A stretch of 37,762 nucleotides of DNA, from NCBI RefSeq assembly GCF_000482845.1, contig NZ_AXWV01000041.1, positions 1 through 37,762 of the forward strand, written 5' to 3'. The position numbers and the translations under genes are program-made. The notes below the pieces were generated by a model. It saw nothing but the letters and a program-made list of their open reading frames with translations. It was not told the origin of the DNA and made no database searches. Positions 14,634 to 23,140 of this stretch are shown piece by piece (position 1 is the stretch's first letter; each line of letters opens with the position of its first letter). This DNA comes from Anaerobiospirillum succiniciproducens DSM 6400. GTDB taxonomy: Bacteria; Pseudomonadota; Gammaproteobacteria; Enterobacterales; Succinivibrionaceae.

Positions 14634-16457
14634 GTGAAGAAAAGTTTTTTAAGCGTGGTGTGGATTGCGATTCTTAATCTGCCTTTAGCCTTATATATCG
14701 GAAACGCTTATGCACCAGATAATTCTTCTTCACCATGGTTTGCTATAGGAACATTCTACTTTGCCTCTATCGGGCACTTCTTCTTATGCTTTTTTATATC
14801 TTCATTAGTACTCATTGCACCGGCACTAGTAGTTAAAAAGACCCTCAGTAAGTATCGTTATGCCTATGCAGTCACTATAGTGTCATTGCTGAACATCATA
14901 CTTGCAACTGATGCCAAAGTTTTTGAGCTGTATCGCTTCCATCTCAATTGGTCCATACTCGATATATTCTTGAATACCAATGGTGAAGTGATTTCCTTAT
15001 CTAATCAAACCTGGGCTTCAATTGCGCTTCAAGCTCTCGTATGCATTCTTTATTCTCTAGCATCTACAGCTGCGGCCATCTTACTTGGCTTTAAGATCGT
15101 AAAGACCCGCTATTTTGTTATTCCTTTTTTGATCATGTATGCACTAGCTAATCTAGCTCATGCATATGGCAATGCTAAGCAACTCTTGCCTGTTGCCGAG
15201 ATACAAAATCGTCTGCCTTTTTACAAGCCTTTAACGATGAACTCCTTTATGCTCAAGGTAGGTCTCATTAGCAAAGAAGACTTTGATCGCAGCCCGCTTG
15301 AAATTAGCGAGAACGGCGTACTTGATTATCCTAAGCATGATCTTATGTATCTTAAGAATGCGAGATCGCCGTACAATGTGCTGCTTATTACTGTAGATAG
15401 CTTACGTAAGGATGTGTTCACGCAAGAGAACATGCCTCACACTTATGCCTACGCTAACAACGCTTATAAGTTTAATAATCACTACTCAGCGTCAAACGCT
15501 ACACGCGGCGGTATCTTTGGTCTGTTTTATGGCCTGCCGCCTTCATACTGGACAGCTGCCTTAAGAAGTGCTACTCCATCGATTATTACCAAGGTAGTTT
15601 TAGATCGTAATTACGCCTACGGTATTTTTACCTCAGCTAATCTCTATAGACCAGAGTTTAACACTACAGTGTTTGCCCAAGTGCCAAACTTACGCACTGA
15701 CTCACGCGGCAATAATGCCGTGGAGCGAGATCTAGCTGCTATGGATGACTTTAATACTTTCCTTGGTTCTTTAAAGAATGATCAGAAGTTCTTCTCTTTT
15801 GTCTACCTTGATAATGTTCACCATTATCAAACTCCATTAGGCGAGGAGAGACCATTCACGCCAACTGTTGAAAGCGTCAATCACATGGATCTTAATGACG
15901 ATACCGATCCACAGCCGATCTTTAATATGTATCGTAACTCTGTCTACTATGCTGACAAGAATATCGCTAAGATCTTAAAGATGTTAGAAGAGCATGGTTA
16001 TGCCGATAACACTATTGTTATCATTACCTCAGATCATGGTGAGGAGTTTAACGATAACAAGCAAAACTTCTGGGGCCACAATAGTAATTTTACCGACGTA
16101 CAGACTAAGATCCCTCTTATCATTAAGTGGCCAGGTTTAGGCGGAGCTGAGGTAGATAAGCTCACCTCAGCCTACGATATAACTGCTACATTGCTGCCAC
16201 GTGTCTTTGGTGTACGCAACAACATCTCTGACTTCTCAATTGGTGAAGATTTATTCTCAGAACGATCTACAAAGTACGTTTTAGTTGGCTCACAACTTGA
16301 AAATGCCATCATTGAAGATGATCGTATCGTGCTCATTAATAAGCTCGGTATGCTCGATTTCAAAGATAAACAGTACAAGACAGCTAAAGATCAGACGCGT
16401 GATACTTTCTTGTTTGATGCTATAGGACAAATGTCGGACTACTTTAAACGAGAGTAA
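14634..16457 (+). CDS. yejM: YejM/LapC (PbgA)-like inner-membrane sulfatase-fold protein
   Basis: Senses periplasmic-leaflet LPS and, by binding LapB, modulates FtsH-dependent degradation of LpxC, thereby setting the rate of lipid A synthesis (known for E. coli). The 607-residue product has about five N-terminal membrane helices (to about residue 185), a linker, and an alkaline-phosphatase-superfamily domain from about residue 245 (NVLLITVDSLRKDVF, SNATRGGIFGLFYGLPPSY, SDHGEEFNDN, HNSNF...PLIIKWPG). The ILATDAKVFELYRFHLNWSI segment matches the periplasmic edge of YejM. Thr290 sits where sulfatases carry the nucleophile, as in YejM. A GTG at 14598 gives 12 more residues and aligns with E. coli, but only the GTG at 14634 has an AGG-rich ribosome site. 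Its neighbours are LPS-core genes, consistent with a role in LPS homeostasis. Confidence 0.9.
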   Translation: MKKSFLSVVWIAILNLPLALYIGNAYAPDNSSSPWFAIGTFYFASIGHFFLCFFISSLVLIAPALVVKKTLSKYRYAYAVTIVSLLNIILATDAKVFELYRFHLNWSILDIFLNTNGEVISLSNQTWASIALQALVCILYSLASTAAAILLGFKIVKTRYFVIPFLIMYALANLAHAYGNAKQLLPVAEIQNRLPFYKPLTMNSFMLKVGLISKEDFDRSPLEISENGVLDYPKHDLMYLKNARSPYNVLLITVDSLRKDVFTQENMPHTYAYANNAYKFNNHYSASNATRGGIFGLFYGLPPSYWTAALRSATPSIITKVVLDRNYAYGIFTSANLYRPEFNTTVFAQVPNLRTDSRGNNAVERDLAAMDDFNTFLGSLKNDQKFFSFVYLDNVHHYQTPLGEERPFTPTVESVNHMDLNDDTDPQPIFNMYRNSVYYADKNIAKILKMLEEHGYADNTIVIITSDHGEEFNDNKQNFWGHNSNFTDVQTKIPLIIKWPGLGGAEVDKLTSAYDITATLLPRVFGVRNNISDFSIGEDLFSERSTKYVLVGSQLENAIIEDDRIVLINKLGMLDFKDKQYKTAKDQTRDTFLFDAIGQMSDYFKRE

Positions 16458-16803
16458 TTTACTTTATAGCCATAGTAGTGAGGTGCTTATCGTACCATTG
16501 CTCAATGGCTTTCAAATACTTTTTGTTTAGATAAAACAACTTGAGCTTAAGCCATTTATGTAGCACTAGTGCCCATAGACAAAATAGGATGCCCAAAAGA
16601 GCATCACATATGCATTCATGATCTTGCAAAGTACTTTGCATGCTAAAGAGCTACAAAGTGTCCATACAGGTTATGAGTTCATAGTACAAGGCCTCAGTCA
16701 TCATCTTTGATGTGATAGATGAACTAGCTTTTAGTGATCAGTTTGCAATTAATGGAGATACCGCCGTCCTTGTGAATATTCTCGTAGGGGTGGCTTACTT
16801 TTT
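16458..16803. other. Intergenic stretch, no supported gene
   Basis: It holds only a weak inverted repeat (about 16525-16542) and the ribosome site AGGGGTGG for the next gene. The minus-strand frame 16459-16641 would encode a 60-residue protein with one hydrophobic helix but has no ribosome site, so it is left uncalled. Confidence 0.5.
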
Positions 16804-19197
16804 ATGAAGCATGTAGAAAGGCTAAATGCCGTAGATTATCTGTTCTTGCTATTGATTATCTTGGCTTTTGCAGCTGTATCTTGGTTCTATCAGATCAATC
16901 AGAGCTTTAACCACGATCAATTGCAAATGCTGCTTAAAGGATACTATGCAGCATTTAACAGCACTTATTTACCTTTTGGTAATGAGTCAGGCATCATGGG
17001 TAACGTGCCAGGTATGCTTAGCTCCTGGTTAATGGGTTTCCCTCTTCAGGTGTACATGCATCCTTATGCACCGGCGGTTTTTCAGACTCTGATTCGTGCT
17101 ATAGGCATTGTGATCTTTGCTAATGCACTCTCTTTACTGTTTACTAGACGCGTGGTGCTTTTAGGCACTTTCTTATTTGCACTCAGCCCATGGACTTTAT
17201 ATCAGTCCATGCTTTATAGCCCAGCCTATCTAACCTTCTGTGCACCGCTGGTTTTAAACTGTCTGTTGCGTCTACGCTATGACTATCATGATCATTACCA
17301 TGATAAGAACTCACGCCATCGCGTGTTTCCTTCTTTCTTCTTGATCATTGCCTTTGGCATGATAGTGCAGCTGCACTTTTCCTGGCCGGTTTTAGTAGTT
17401 GGCGCTCTCATATTATGGCTGCGTCGAGACATCAAAGTAAGCTACCTTGGTCTCGGTCTGGGCTTGTTAGTAATAGCCATTTCTTTATTGCCATACATTC
17501 AAGAAGTAATAAGCAATCCAAACCTTCTTAACCATGCAGATGCCTCAGCTCAAGATGGTTATTTTGGTTATGGCTTATTGCATGTATATCCGCTCTTTAA
17601 GGGTCTGCTTTACTGGCTTAGATTTGCCTCTTTTTCTGTTAGTGAACAGGCAATTATTCCTAAGATCGCAGATGATTACTCTTTAGCTATAGTCATTTTG
17701 TGCTGGGCGTGGATTATCCTCTCTCAGGCCTTTGGCGTGATCTCAGCGATCATCGCTGCCTATGGTAATCTCTTTGCGCTAAGCGGAGCTAAGGCCGGAA
17801 CTGATGTTGCTAAGTCCCAATTTATTCGTGGTCTTACCATCAGCTTCATGCTTGCAGTGATCATTGCATCTGCAGCAAGCTCAGAGGTTGTAAACTCCTC
17901 ACACATTGCACTAGTACTTCCTTTTGCTCTGATCCCGCTGCTTGCGTGGTTGTCAGCTAATCATAAGTATCTCAAGGTGTACTTCATTGCATCATTAGTA
18001 TTCTTTATCTGTGCTAATGCAGTGGCATCTTTAAAGTCCGATAAGTTTGATTACTTCAATAGCTTTGACGAGGGCTTGTATACAGACTGTTTAACCGCAT
18101 TTACTAAAGAGCAGTGTGAGCTTTTCTCAGGCTCTCTGAGTGTAGCTACAAAGTTAGAGCTGCAAGCTAACTATAAGTTCGATGCAGCAATCTATGATCG
18201 CATCATCAAGGGCTTAATTCCGCTACCTGATGGCTCATTAAAGCCTGTAGAAAACTTCACCATCCCATTGTTAGGCGATGAGGAGTCTAGTTTAGACACA
18301 GCATCAAGCGTAGATAAGGCATCGACAAGCGCTGATCCTTCTTACGCTGAAGCGTTATCGAATAATGCTGATGAAAGCGCAACTGCAGCAGCTACATCAG
18401 ACTCAGGTACAAGCTCAAGCGATGCACAGTCTGAAAGTGACCAAGCTAAGGCAACTGCAGCTGATGCAAATGCTAATGAGGCAAAGCAAGATGCCTCATC
18501 TAAGGATGTAGCTGCCGCTACTGATAAGCAAGCTACTGACAAGCAGCCTGCAGACAAACAAGCTGCAGGCAAACAAGCTGCCGCAGCAGAGGCAAAAGCC
18601 TTAGAAGAAACTAAAGCCACTGCCGCTGATGCTAAGGAGTCAGAGGCTAAGGCCCAGGCAGAAGGCAGCGATAAGGCCACCAAGGATGCTGATAGCAAGG
18701 CTGAAACTGAGGAGAAGACTGCTGCTCAAAGCAAGGCCGCAACTGAGGCTGCAGCAAGTGGTGAGGCTAAAGATGAAAGCTCTAAGGCTGTTGCTAGTGA
18801 CAAGCCTTTAGTTAAGCAGCTTAAGCTTAGTGAGAGCGCTCTTATTAAAGCGCTGCCTACTTTAGCTGATGATATTCGAAGCAAAGCTAATCTAAAAAAG
18901 AGTGCATCTGAGAGCAAGCTAGAGATAGCTGATAAGAGACAATCTTCAGCTCAAATTAACTCAGATGGCAAAGAATCTGCAGCAAATGAGAAGATAGTAA
19001 CTTCTAACACAAATAATGTTGCCACACAAAGTCCAAAGAACAATGACTCATCTAGAGGAACTGTTAGTGTTGTGAGGGCCGATGAGCCTATTGTAAATTC
19101 GTCTTATGCACCAGCATTTAAGCAAGATCAAGATGCTAAGACGGGGGTAATTATTGATGCCGGAAGCGGTGACTCTGGCGAGCTAATCATCAACTAG
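16804..19197 (+). CDS. Polytopic membrane protein resembling GT-C glycosyltransferases, with long low-complexity tail
   Basis: The specific function is not recognised. Residues about 10-410 hold roughly ten hydrophobic helices, with a first extracytoplasmic loop containing an Asp (SFNHDQLQ, Asp38), an arrangement typical of GT-C lipid-sugar-dependent transferases such as ArnT. Residues about 410-490 form a soluble segment. Residues 492 to about 740 are low complexity, dominated by Ala, Lys, Asp, Glu, Ser and Gln and likely disordered or helical. The last ~50 residues are Asn/Ser/Asp-rich. It lies between the yejM-like gene and kdkA, 18 bp before the latter, so it probably shares an operon with kdkA and may modify the LPS core or lipid A. 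Alternatives are an O-antigen-ligase-like or flippase-like protein. Confidence 0.6.
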   Translation: MKHVERLNAVDYLFLLLIILAFAAVSWFYQINQSFNHDQLQMLLKGYYAAFNSTYLPFGNESGIMGNVPGMLSSWLMGFPLQVYMHPYAPAVFQTLIRAIGIVIFANALSLLFTRRVVLLGTFLFALSPWTLYQSMLYSPAYLTFCAPLVLNCLLRLRYDYHDHYHDKNSRHRVFPSFFLIIAFGMIVQLHFSWPVLVVGALILWLRRDIKVSYLGLGLGLLVIAISLLPYIQEVISNPNLLNHADASAQDGYFGYGLLHVYPLFKGLLYWLRFASFSVSEQAIIPKIADDYSLAIVILCWAWIILSQAFGVISAIIAAYGNLFALSGAKAGTDVAKSQFIRGLTISFMLAVIIASAASSEVVNSSHIALVLPFALIPLLAWLSANHKYLKVYFIASLVFFICANAVASLKSDKFDYFNSFDEGLYTDCLTAFTKEQCELFSGSLSVATKLELQANYKFDAAIYDRIIKGLIPLPDGSLKPVENFTIPLLGDEESSLDTASSVDKASTSADPSYAEALSNNADESATAAATSDSGTSSSDAQSESDQAKATAADANANEAKQDASSKDVAAATDKQATDKQPADKQAAGKQAAAAEAKALEETKATAADAKESEAKAQAEGSDKATKDADSKAETEEKTAAQSKAATEAAASGEAKDESSKAVASDKPLVKQLKLSESALIKALPTLADDIRSKANLKKSASESKLEIADKRQSSAQINSDGKESAANEKIVTSNTNNVATQSPKNNDSSRGTVSVVRADEPIVNSSYAPAFKQDQDAKTGVIIDAGSGDSGELIIN

Positions 19198-19215
19198 ATT
19201 TTGGAGCAGCAAATC

Positions 19216-20196
19216 ATGGATAGATATCTTTATGATGAGAGTCATTTATCACGCACTTTAAGCTTCAATCGACGTGATGAGGGCGAGATCAATTTCTTAG
19301 TTGATCCAAAGAGTGGCTATAACGCGAGCACTACATTTGAAGCATTAAATCGCTACTTTAGCCAAGAGTTTATCGATACTAATGGCTATAACATCTCAAA
19401 CAAGGGTGGTAGAGGCCAGACCATTTTGTACACCTTAGATTATGTGAAGGCGGCAAAACTCTTTGGCCCTGCACGTGATTTTGAAATTGAGATGGAACGT
19501 GCTCGTGACAAGGCTCGTAAAGAGCGTGGTCTTGAGTCTTATATGGCTGTACCAGATGTCACAATTGATGATGCCGAGCAAAGCTTCTCATTGTGCATGC
19601 GTCATTACTTCCGTGGCGGTTTTATTGGCAAGTTTATGACCGATGGCTTTTTCCGTATGGATAAAAACGCCATGCGTGCACGCTTAGAGTTTGAACTTAC
19701 CGCCAAGCTCTACCGCTTAGGACTGCCAGTGCCTCGTCCTTTAATTGCCCGTGAGCAGGTGGGGTCAATTTGGATTAAGAATGACATTGTCGTTGAGCAG
19801 ATTCCTAATACCAAGAATATTGCTGAGATCTTAGAGCAAGGTGAACTTACTCAAGGTCAGATGCGTAAGATCGGCATGATGTTACGCCGCTTCTTTGATG
19901 CAGGCTTGATGCACACTGATCTGAATATTCGCAATATTCTCATTGATAATGAGGATCAGTGCTTCTTAATCGACTTTGATAAGTGCGAGATTCGTGCAAA
20001 TCTGTCTAAGTCAGATGAAAGGAGTATGCTCTCAAGACTAGAGCGCTCCTTTAATAAGGAAAAAGAGCACAAAAACCTCGAGTCATTAGATGTCGATCTC
20101 ATCATGACTTTGATTCGCAAATCTGCTGAGAGCACCGAGGAAGATGCTCAGGCAAATGAGTCTTTAAGTAGCGATGATGAGTCACGTGTTGACTAA
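19216..20196 (+). CDS. kdkA: 3-deoxy-D-manno-octulosonic acid (Kdo) kinase
   Basis: Uses ATP to phosphorylate the Kdo attached to lipid IVA, in the cytoplasm. The 326-residue product has NKGGRGQT near residue 63, the family hallmark MRHYFRGGFIGKFM (about 128-141), the EFELTAKLYRLGLPVPRPL block, and the kinase catalytic loop HTDLNIRNIL (Asp235) with the metal-binding LIDFDKCEIR (Asp253). H. influenzae KdkA is about 240 aa; the extra length lies in the N-terminal third (about residues 75-120) and the acidic C-terminus. A TTG at 19201 is in frame, but GGAG nine bases before the ATG at 19216 decides the start. The stop codon is the beginning of a tandem repeat array. Together with WaaA this suggests a single-Kdo-phosphate core, as in Haemophilus and Vibrio. 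Confidence 0.94.
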   Translation: MDRYLYDESHLSRTLSFNRRDEGEINFLVDPKSGYNASTTFEALNRYFSQEFIDTNGYNISNKGGRGQTILYTLDYVKAAKLFGPARDFEIEMERARDKARKERGLESYMAVPDVTIDDAEQSFSLCMRHYFRGGFIGKFMTDGFFRMDKNAMRARLEFELTAKLYRLGLPVPRPLIAREQVGSIWIKNDIVVEQIPNTKNIAEILEQGELTQGQMRKIGMMLRRFFDAGLMHTDLNIRNILIDNEDQCFLIDFDKCEIRANLSKSDERSMLSRLERSFNKEKEHKNLESLDVDLIMTLIRKSAESTEEDAQANESLSSDDESRVD

Positions 20197-20402
20197 GTAA
20201 AAGCCATCATGCGGCCATGTCGGTTGTCTAAGTAAAAGCTACCATGCGGCCATGTCGGTTGTCTAAGTAAAAGCTACCATGTGGTTGACTAAGTAAAAGC
20301 TACCATGCAGCCATGTGGTTGACTAAGTAAAAGCCATCATGCGGCCATGTGGCTGACTAAGGCAAAGCTATCATGCGGCCATGTGGTTGATTAAGGCAAA
20401 GG
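20188..20402. repeat. Seven-unit 34-35 bp tandem array starting at the kdkA stop codon
   Basis: The units start at 20188, 20223, 20258 (shortened to 26 bp), 20284, 20318, 20352 and 20386 (partial). The consensus begins gttgactaagtaaaagc, then catgcggccatgtgg. The kdkA stop TAA (20194-20196) lies in the first unit, and each later unit repeats the same TAA. Divergence between units is graded: the last two share ggcaaag in place of gtaaaag. Confidence 0.95.
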
Positions 20403-20445
20403 TAAGCAGTTTGTAGGTTGGGGCTTGCCTAAGTCTAAGTTAAAC

Positions 20446-20538
20446 ATGTTTTTCGCTATCAAGAGCTTATGTTTAGGTGCATTAGTGATGCTATTGGGGC
20501 CAATGGTTTGCATCGTTGTGAGCGCTTATCTTCTATAA
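20446..20538 (+). CDS. Possible small membrane protein (30 aa)
   Basis: An ATG-to-TAA frame of 31 codons gives a peptide starting MFFAIKSLCLGALVMLLGPM, followed by ten more mostly hydrophobic residues. It is a single predicted transmembrane helix with one Lys near the N-terminus, like known bacterial small membrane proteins. There is no strong ribosome site and no clear promoter (only weak purines upstream), and the frame may be chance. No family was recognised. Confidence 0.28.
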   Translation: MFFAIKSLCLGALVMLLGPMVCIVVSAYLL

Positions 20539-20616
20539 GATTGTTACTTTGAGTGCCATTTCTTGATTAAAATGCCCAATTAGGGCGTAATCTAGGCCCT
20601 TTTCGTGCGGTTTTCT

Positions 20617-20645
20617 TTGATCGGAAACCCAAAAAACGCTACAAT
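20617..20645 (+). promoter_or_regulatory. Sigma70-type promoter with a distant gene
   Basis: TTGATC (20617-20622), a 17-bp spacer and TACAAT (20640-20645). The -35 is identical to that of the structured-RNA promoter at 9895. It predicts a start near 20652, which leaves a leader of about 420 nt before the oxidoreductase gene. Confidence 0.75.
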
Positions 20646-20651
20646 CATCAA

Positions 20652-21072
20652 TATCATTGTCACAGTACATTTTTTAGTACAGATAGCTAATCGTAAGGTG
20701 TTAGTGACTCTTGTGTAGCTAATAGTAAAGATACTTTTACACTATCCATAGATAAGACTAATGCTTATGAGTAGCAAAGTGATTAGCAGTGCATCATGTT
20801 GATGTACTTGTGGTGACCGTTGGAAGACAGATTTGGCCACAGCTTAAATTGGTCATGAAATTGGCTCTGTGCTGAGTAAGTTGCTAATTAAGTTGCAGTG
20901 TGCGCATTAAGCTTTGCTCTAAGCAAGATGTTCTGGCAGTTTTACTACTGCGGTGCATTAAACGGCAGCCACCGAAAACTTTAGCACCTCTGGTTTTAGA
21001 GGCGCTGTTCCCGAACCTAGAAAGGAGTAAGCCGTTGTCTATGACTTAAGTCATTTTCACGGCGTATTACCA
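20652..21072 (+). promoter_or_regulatory. Long structured 5' leader of the oxidoreductase gene
   Basis: Hairpins include acaga/tctgt (about 20826/20866) enclosing ggcca/tggtc, ttgct/agcaa near 20912-20925, gcagt/actgc near 20937, and cctct/agagg near 20983-20998. A strong AAAGGAG (21021-21027) lies 45 nt before the ATG, followed by TTG TCT ATG ACT TAA, a possible four-codon leader peptide. A perfect 14-bp palindrome, ATGACTTAAGTCAT (21041-21054), sits between that site and the gene start. No known riboswitch was recognised. Confidence 0.45.
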
Positions 21073-21618
21073 ATGAAAACTTTAATTATTGTTGATCACC
21101 CATTTTACGATCAGTCAGTGGTTAACCGTCGTTGGGTTGACGAAGTACGTAAGTACCCTGAAGAGTTTGTACTTCACAACCTGCAAAGCTCCTACCCTAG
21201 AAGCTCCATCGATCATGTTTTAGAGCATTCAATTATTGATAACAATGGCAGCATTGTTTTTCAGTTCCCAATGTTCTGGTTTAACAGCCCTCCAATGTTA
21301 AAGCAGTGGGTCGACTCAGTATTAACCCCAGGGTGGGCATTTGCTGGCGGTCGTCATCTGCAGGGTCGTAAGTTTGCATTTGCTGTAACTGCAGGTGCTA
21401 GTGCTGACGTATATGAGCAGGGTGGTGTTCCTGGTGTGAGCGTAGAAGAGTACTTAAACTCCTACATCAACTCATTTAAGTACTGTGGTGCTGAGTATGC
21501 TGGCACTTATGTGTTCTACAATGCAAAGCCAGTTAATGGTAACCTCGATATGACTGAGGTTGCAGAGAGCGCACGTAACTACGTAGAGTTCCTGCGTACT
21601 GTAAAGGCAGACAAATAA
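21073..21618 (+). CDS. NAD(P)H-dependent oxidoreductase, flavodoxin-like fold (KefF/MdaB/YwrO family)
   Basis: A 181-residue FMN or FAD-dependent quinone/nitro-type reductase of the Flavodoxin_2 family. The N-terminal strand and phosphate-binding loop are MKTLIIVDHPFYDQSVVNRRW. The family core IVFQFPMFWFNSPPMLKQWVDSVLTPGWAFA spans about 61-91, and the following GRKFAFAVTAGA is the second nucleotide-proximal strand. Substrates cannot be told from sequence; relatives detoxify quinones or regulate K+ efflux. The only in-frame start is the ATG at 21073, which lacks a nearby ribosome site. It has its own promoter and terminator and is convergent with waaA, so it is probably a stand-alone, possibly redox-responsive gene. 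Confidence 0.9.
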   Translation: MKTLIIVDHPFYDQSVVNRRWVDEVRKYPEEFVLHNLQSSYPRSSIDHVLEHSIIDNNGSIVFQFPMFWFNSPPMLKQWVDSVLTPGWAFAGGRHLQGRKFAFAVTAGASADVYEQGGVPGVSVEEYLNSYINSFKYCGAEYAGTYVFYNAKPVNGNLDMTEVAESARNYVEFLRTVKADK

Positions 21619-21657
21619 GTCAGAGCTAAGCAGTAACAAGATTTTGCGTACACCGCT

Positions 21658-21692
21658 AACAAAAAGCCCAGCTTAATGCTGGGCTTTTTGTT
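21658..21692. terminator. Bidirectional terminator between the oxidoreductase gene and waaA
   Basis: A perfect 15-bp stem (21658-21672/21678-21692) with a ttaat loop and T-runs on both strands. Confidence 0.93.
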
Positions 21693-21781
21693 GGGCGCAA
21701 ACTAAAGCGCCATTAATGGCCTCAGTAAACTAGGCTCTTATTAGTGTAGGCATGCATTGATATTTAAGCGCCAAGGCTATT

Positions 21782-23065
21782 TTATGAGCGTAGGCACTCT
21801 TCGATGGCATCAAGGGTCTTGTTCACGGCACCGCGACCTTGCTGCTGAATATCAAAGGCGGTCATACCGCTCTTTAACATTAGATCAGGGTCATTTAAGA
21901 ACATCTTGCAGATGTTATATAGACGACGATGGTCGTTAGCTACAAAGGCAGCGCCATGCTCAATGAGATTTTCAAACTGCTCGGTAAAGTTGTAATAGTA
22001 TGGGCCAGTAATAATTGGCAAGGAGAAATAGGCAGGCTCTAGTGGGTTATGGCCACCAATATCAATAAAGCTACCGCCCATTACTACGATATCGCACATG
22101 CCTAAATAAAACTCAATCTCACCCATGGTATTGCCGATGAGAATGTCATGGCTAAAATCGCTTAGATCAGAGTTAAGGTGAGTTCTTAAAGCATAGGAAC
22201 CACTGATATCATCTAAAAAGTTCTCAGCGCGTGATACGCCAGACTGATGGCGTGGTACAAGCACTAAGCGCAGATTAGGGAATTTTGACTGTAGAGAGTA
22301 GAAGGTCTCAATAATCATGGACTCTTCACCCTCGTGAGTCGAGATCGCGCCTACATACTGTAGATCAGGCTTAAGATTATGAATGGCACGTGCACGTCTA
22401 AAGAGAGGCTCATTAGGCGTTAAATCATACTTAAGCGAGCCTGCGGTAATAATCCTATCGTCGCTTACTCCAATACGTCTAAAGCGCTCAGCATCGTCCT
22501 TGGTTTGGCAAATCACTTTGCTTAGGCGATTGGCGATGATATCGCGAGTGATCACCTTGTGCTTTTCATACTTATGGCAGGTCTTTTCTGGCATACGGGC
22601 ATTAAAGACACTGACTTTAGTTTTGAATAGCTTTGAAAAGCTGAGCATGCTTGGCCACAGCTCAGTCTCCATAATAAAGAGATTCTTTGGCCTAAAGTTC
22701 TTATAAAACAACCACACACATAAAGGACAATCAAGCGGCGCGTATACGTGAGTAATGCCATCAATCTTTAAAATCTCTTTCGCGCCAGTGGTTGTGGTGG
22801 TAGTAACTAAGATAGGCAGCTTAGGGTGGCGTTTAACAAAAGCGGTGATTAAAGGTCGAGCAGCGATAGCCTCGCCCACACTCACTGTATGAAACCAAAT
22901 ACAGTTACGTAGCCCGGTCTTATACAAGCCTAAAAGCTCAAATACACGTGAGCCATAGCCAGGATCTTTACGTTTCTTCCACACAAGAAACAGCAGACCT
23001 GGTAGCACCACTAAGGTGGTTGCCACATAGTAAAAGAATAAGAATAGTCGAGATCTAATAGACAT
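21782..23065 (-). CDS. waaA: Kdo transferase
   Basis: Transfers Kdo from CMP-Kdo to lipid IVA at the inner membrane (GT30). The 427-residue product has an N-terminal membrane anchor (about 8-28), the motif WFHTVSVGE with catalytic Glu65, METELWPSML, NARMPEKT, the GSLKYDL loop and the C-terminal donor-binding GGSFIDIGGHNPLEPA. Length matches E. coli WaaA (425 aa). Whether it adds one or two Kdo cannot be read directly; in bacteria with KdkA the transferase is usually monofunctional, so one Kdo is inferred. It lies 75 bp after waaF on the same strand, likely co-transcribed. No clear ribosome site precedes the ATG. Confidence 0.97.
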   Translation of the reverse strand: MSIRSRLFLFFYYVATTLVVLPGLLFLVWKKRKDPGYGSRVFELLGLYKTGLRNCIWFHTVSVGEAIAARPLITAFVKRHPKLPILVTTTTTTGAKEILKIDGITHVYAPLDCPLCVWLFYKNFRPKNLFIMETELWPSMLSFSKLFKTKVSVFNARMPEKTCHKYEKHKVITRDIIANRLSKVICQTKDDAERFRRIGVSDDRIITAGSLKYDLTPNEPLFRRARAIHNLKPDLQYVGAISTHEGEESMIIETFYSLQSKFPNLRLVLVPRHQSGVSRAENFLDDISGSYALRTHLNSDLSDFSHDILIGNTMGEIEFYLGMCDIVVMGGSFIDIGGHNPLEPAYFSLPIITGPYYYNFTEQFENLIEHGAAFVANDHRRLYNICKMFLNDPDLMLKSGMTAFDIQQQGRGAVNKTLDAIEECLRS

Positions 23066-23140
23066 AGGGCAAACTACGTTGACTTACACCTTCAAGTGTT
23101 TAGAAGGGGCAGTTGGTTGCTGTTTGTTTGGTTTAATTTC

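Noticed and set aside
16459..16641. 60-residue minus-strand frame with a hydrophobic stretch
   Set aside because: There is no ribosome site or promoter; it abuts the yejM stop on the opposite strand. Could be a gene remnant but unsupported.
18342..18917. Minus-strand frames opposite the low-complexity tail of the GT-C-like gene
   Set aside because: Ala/Ser/Leu-rich shadows of the GCN/AAG-rich coding strand.
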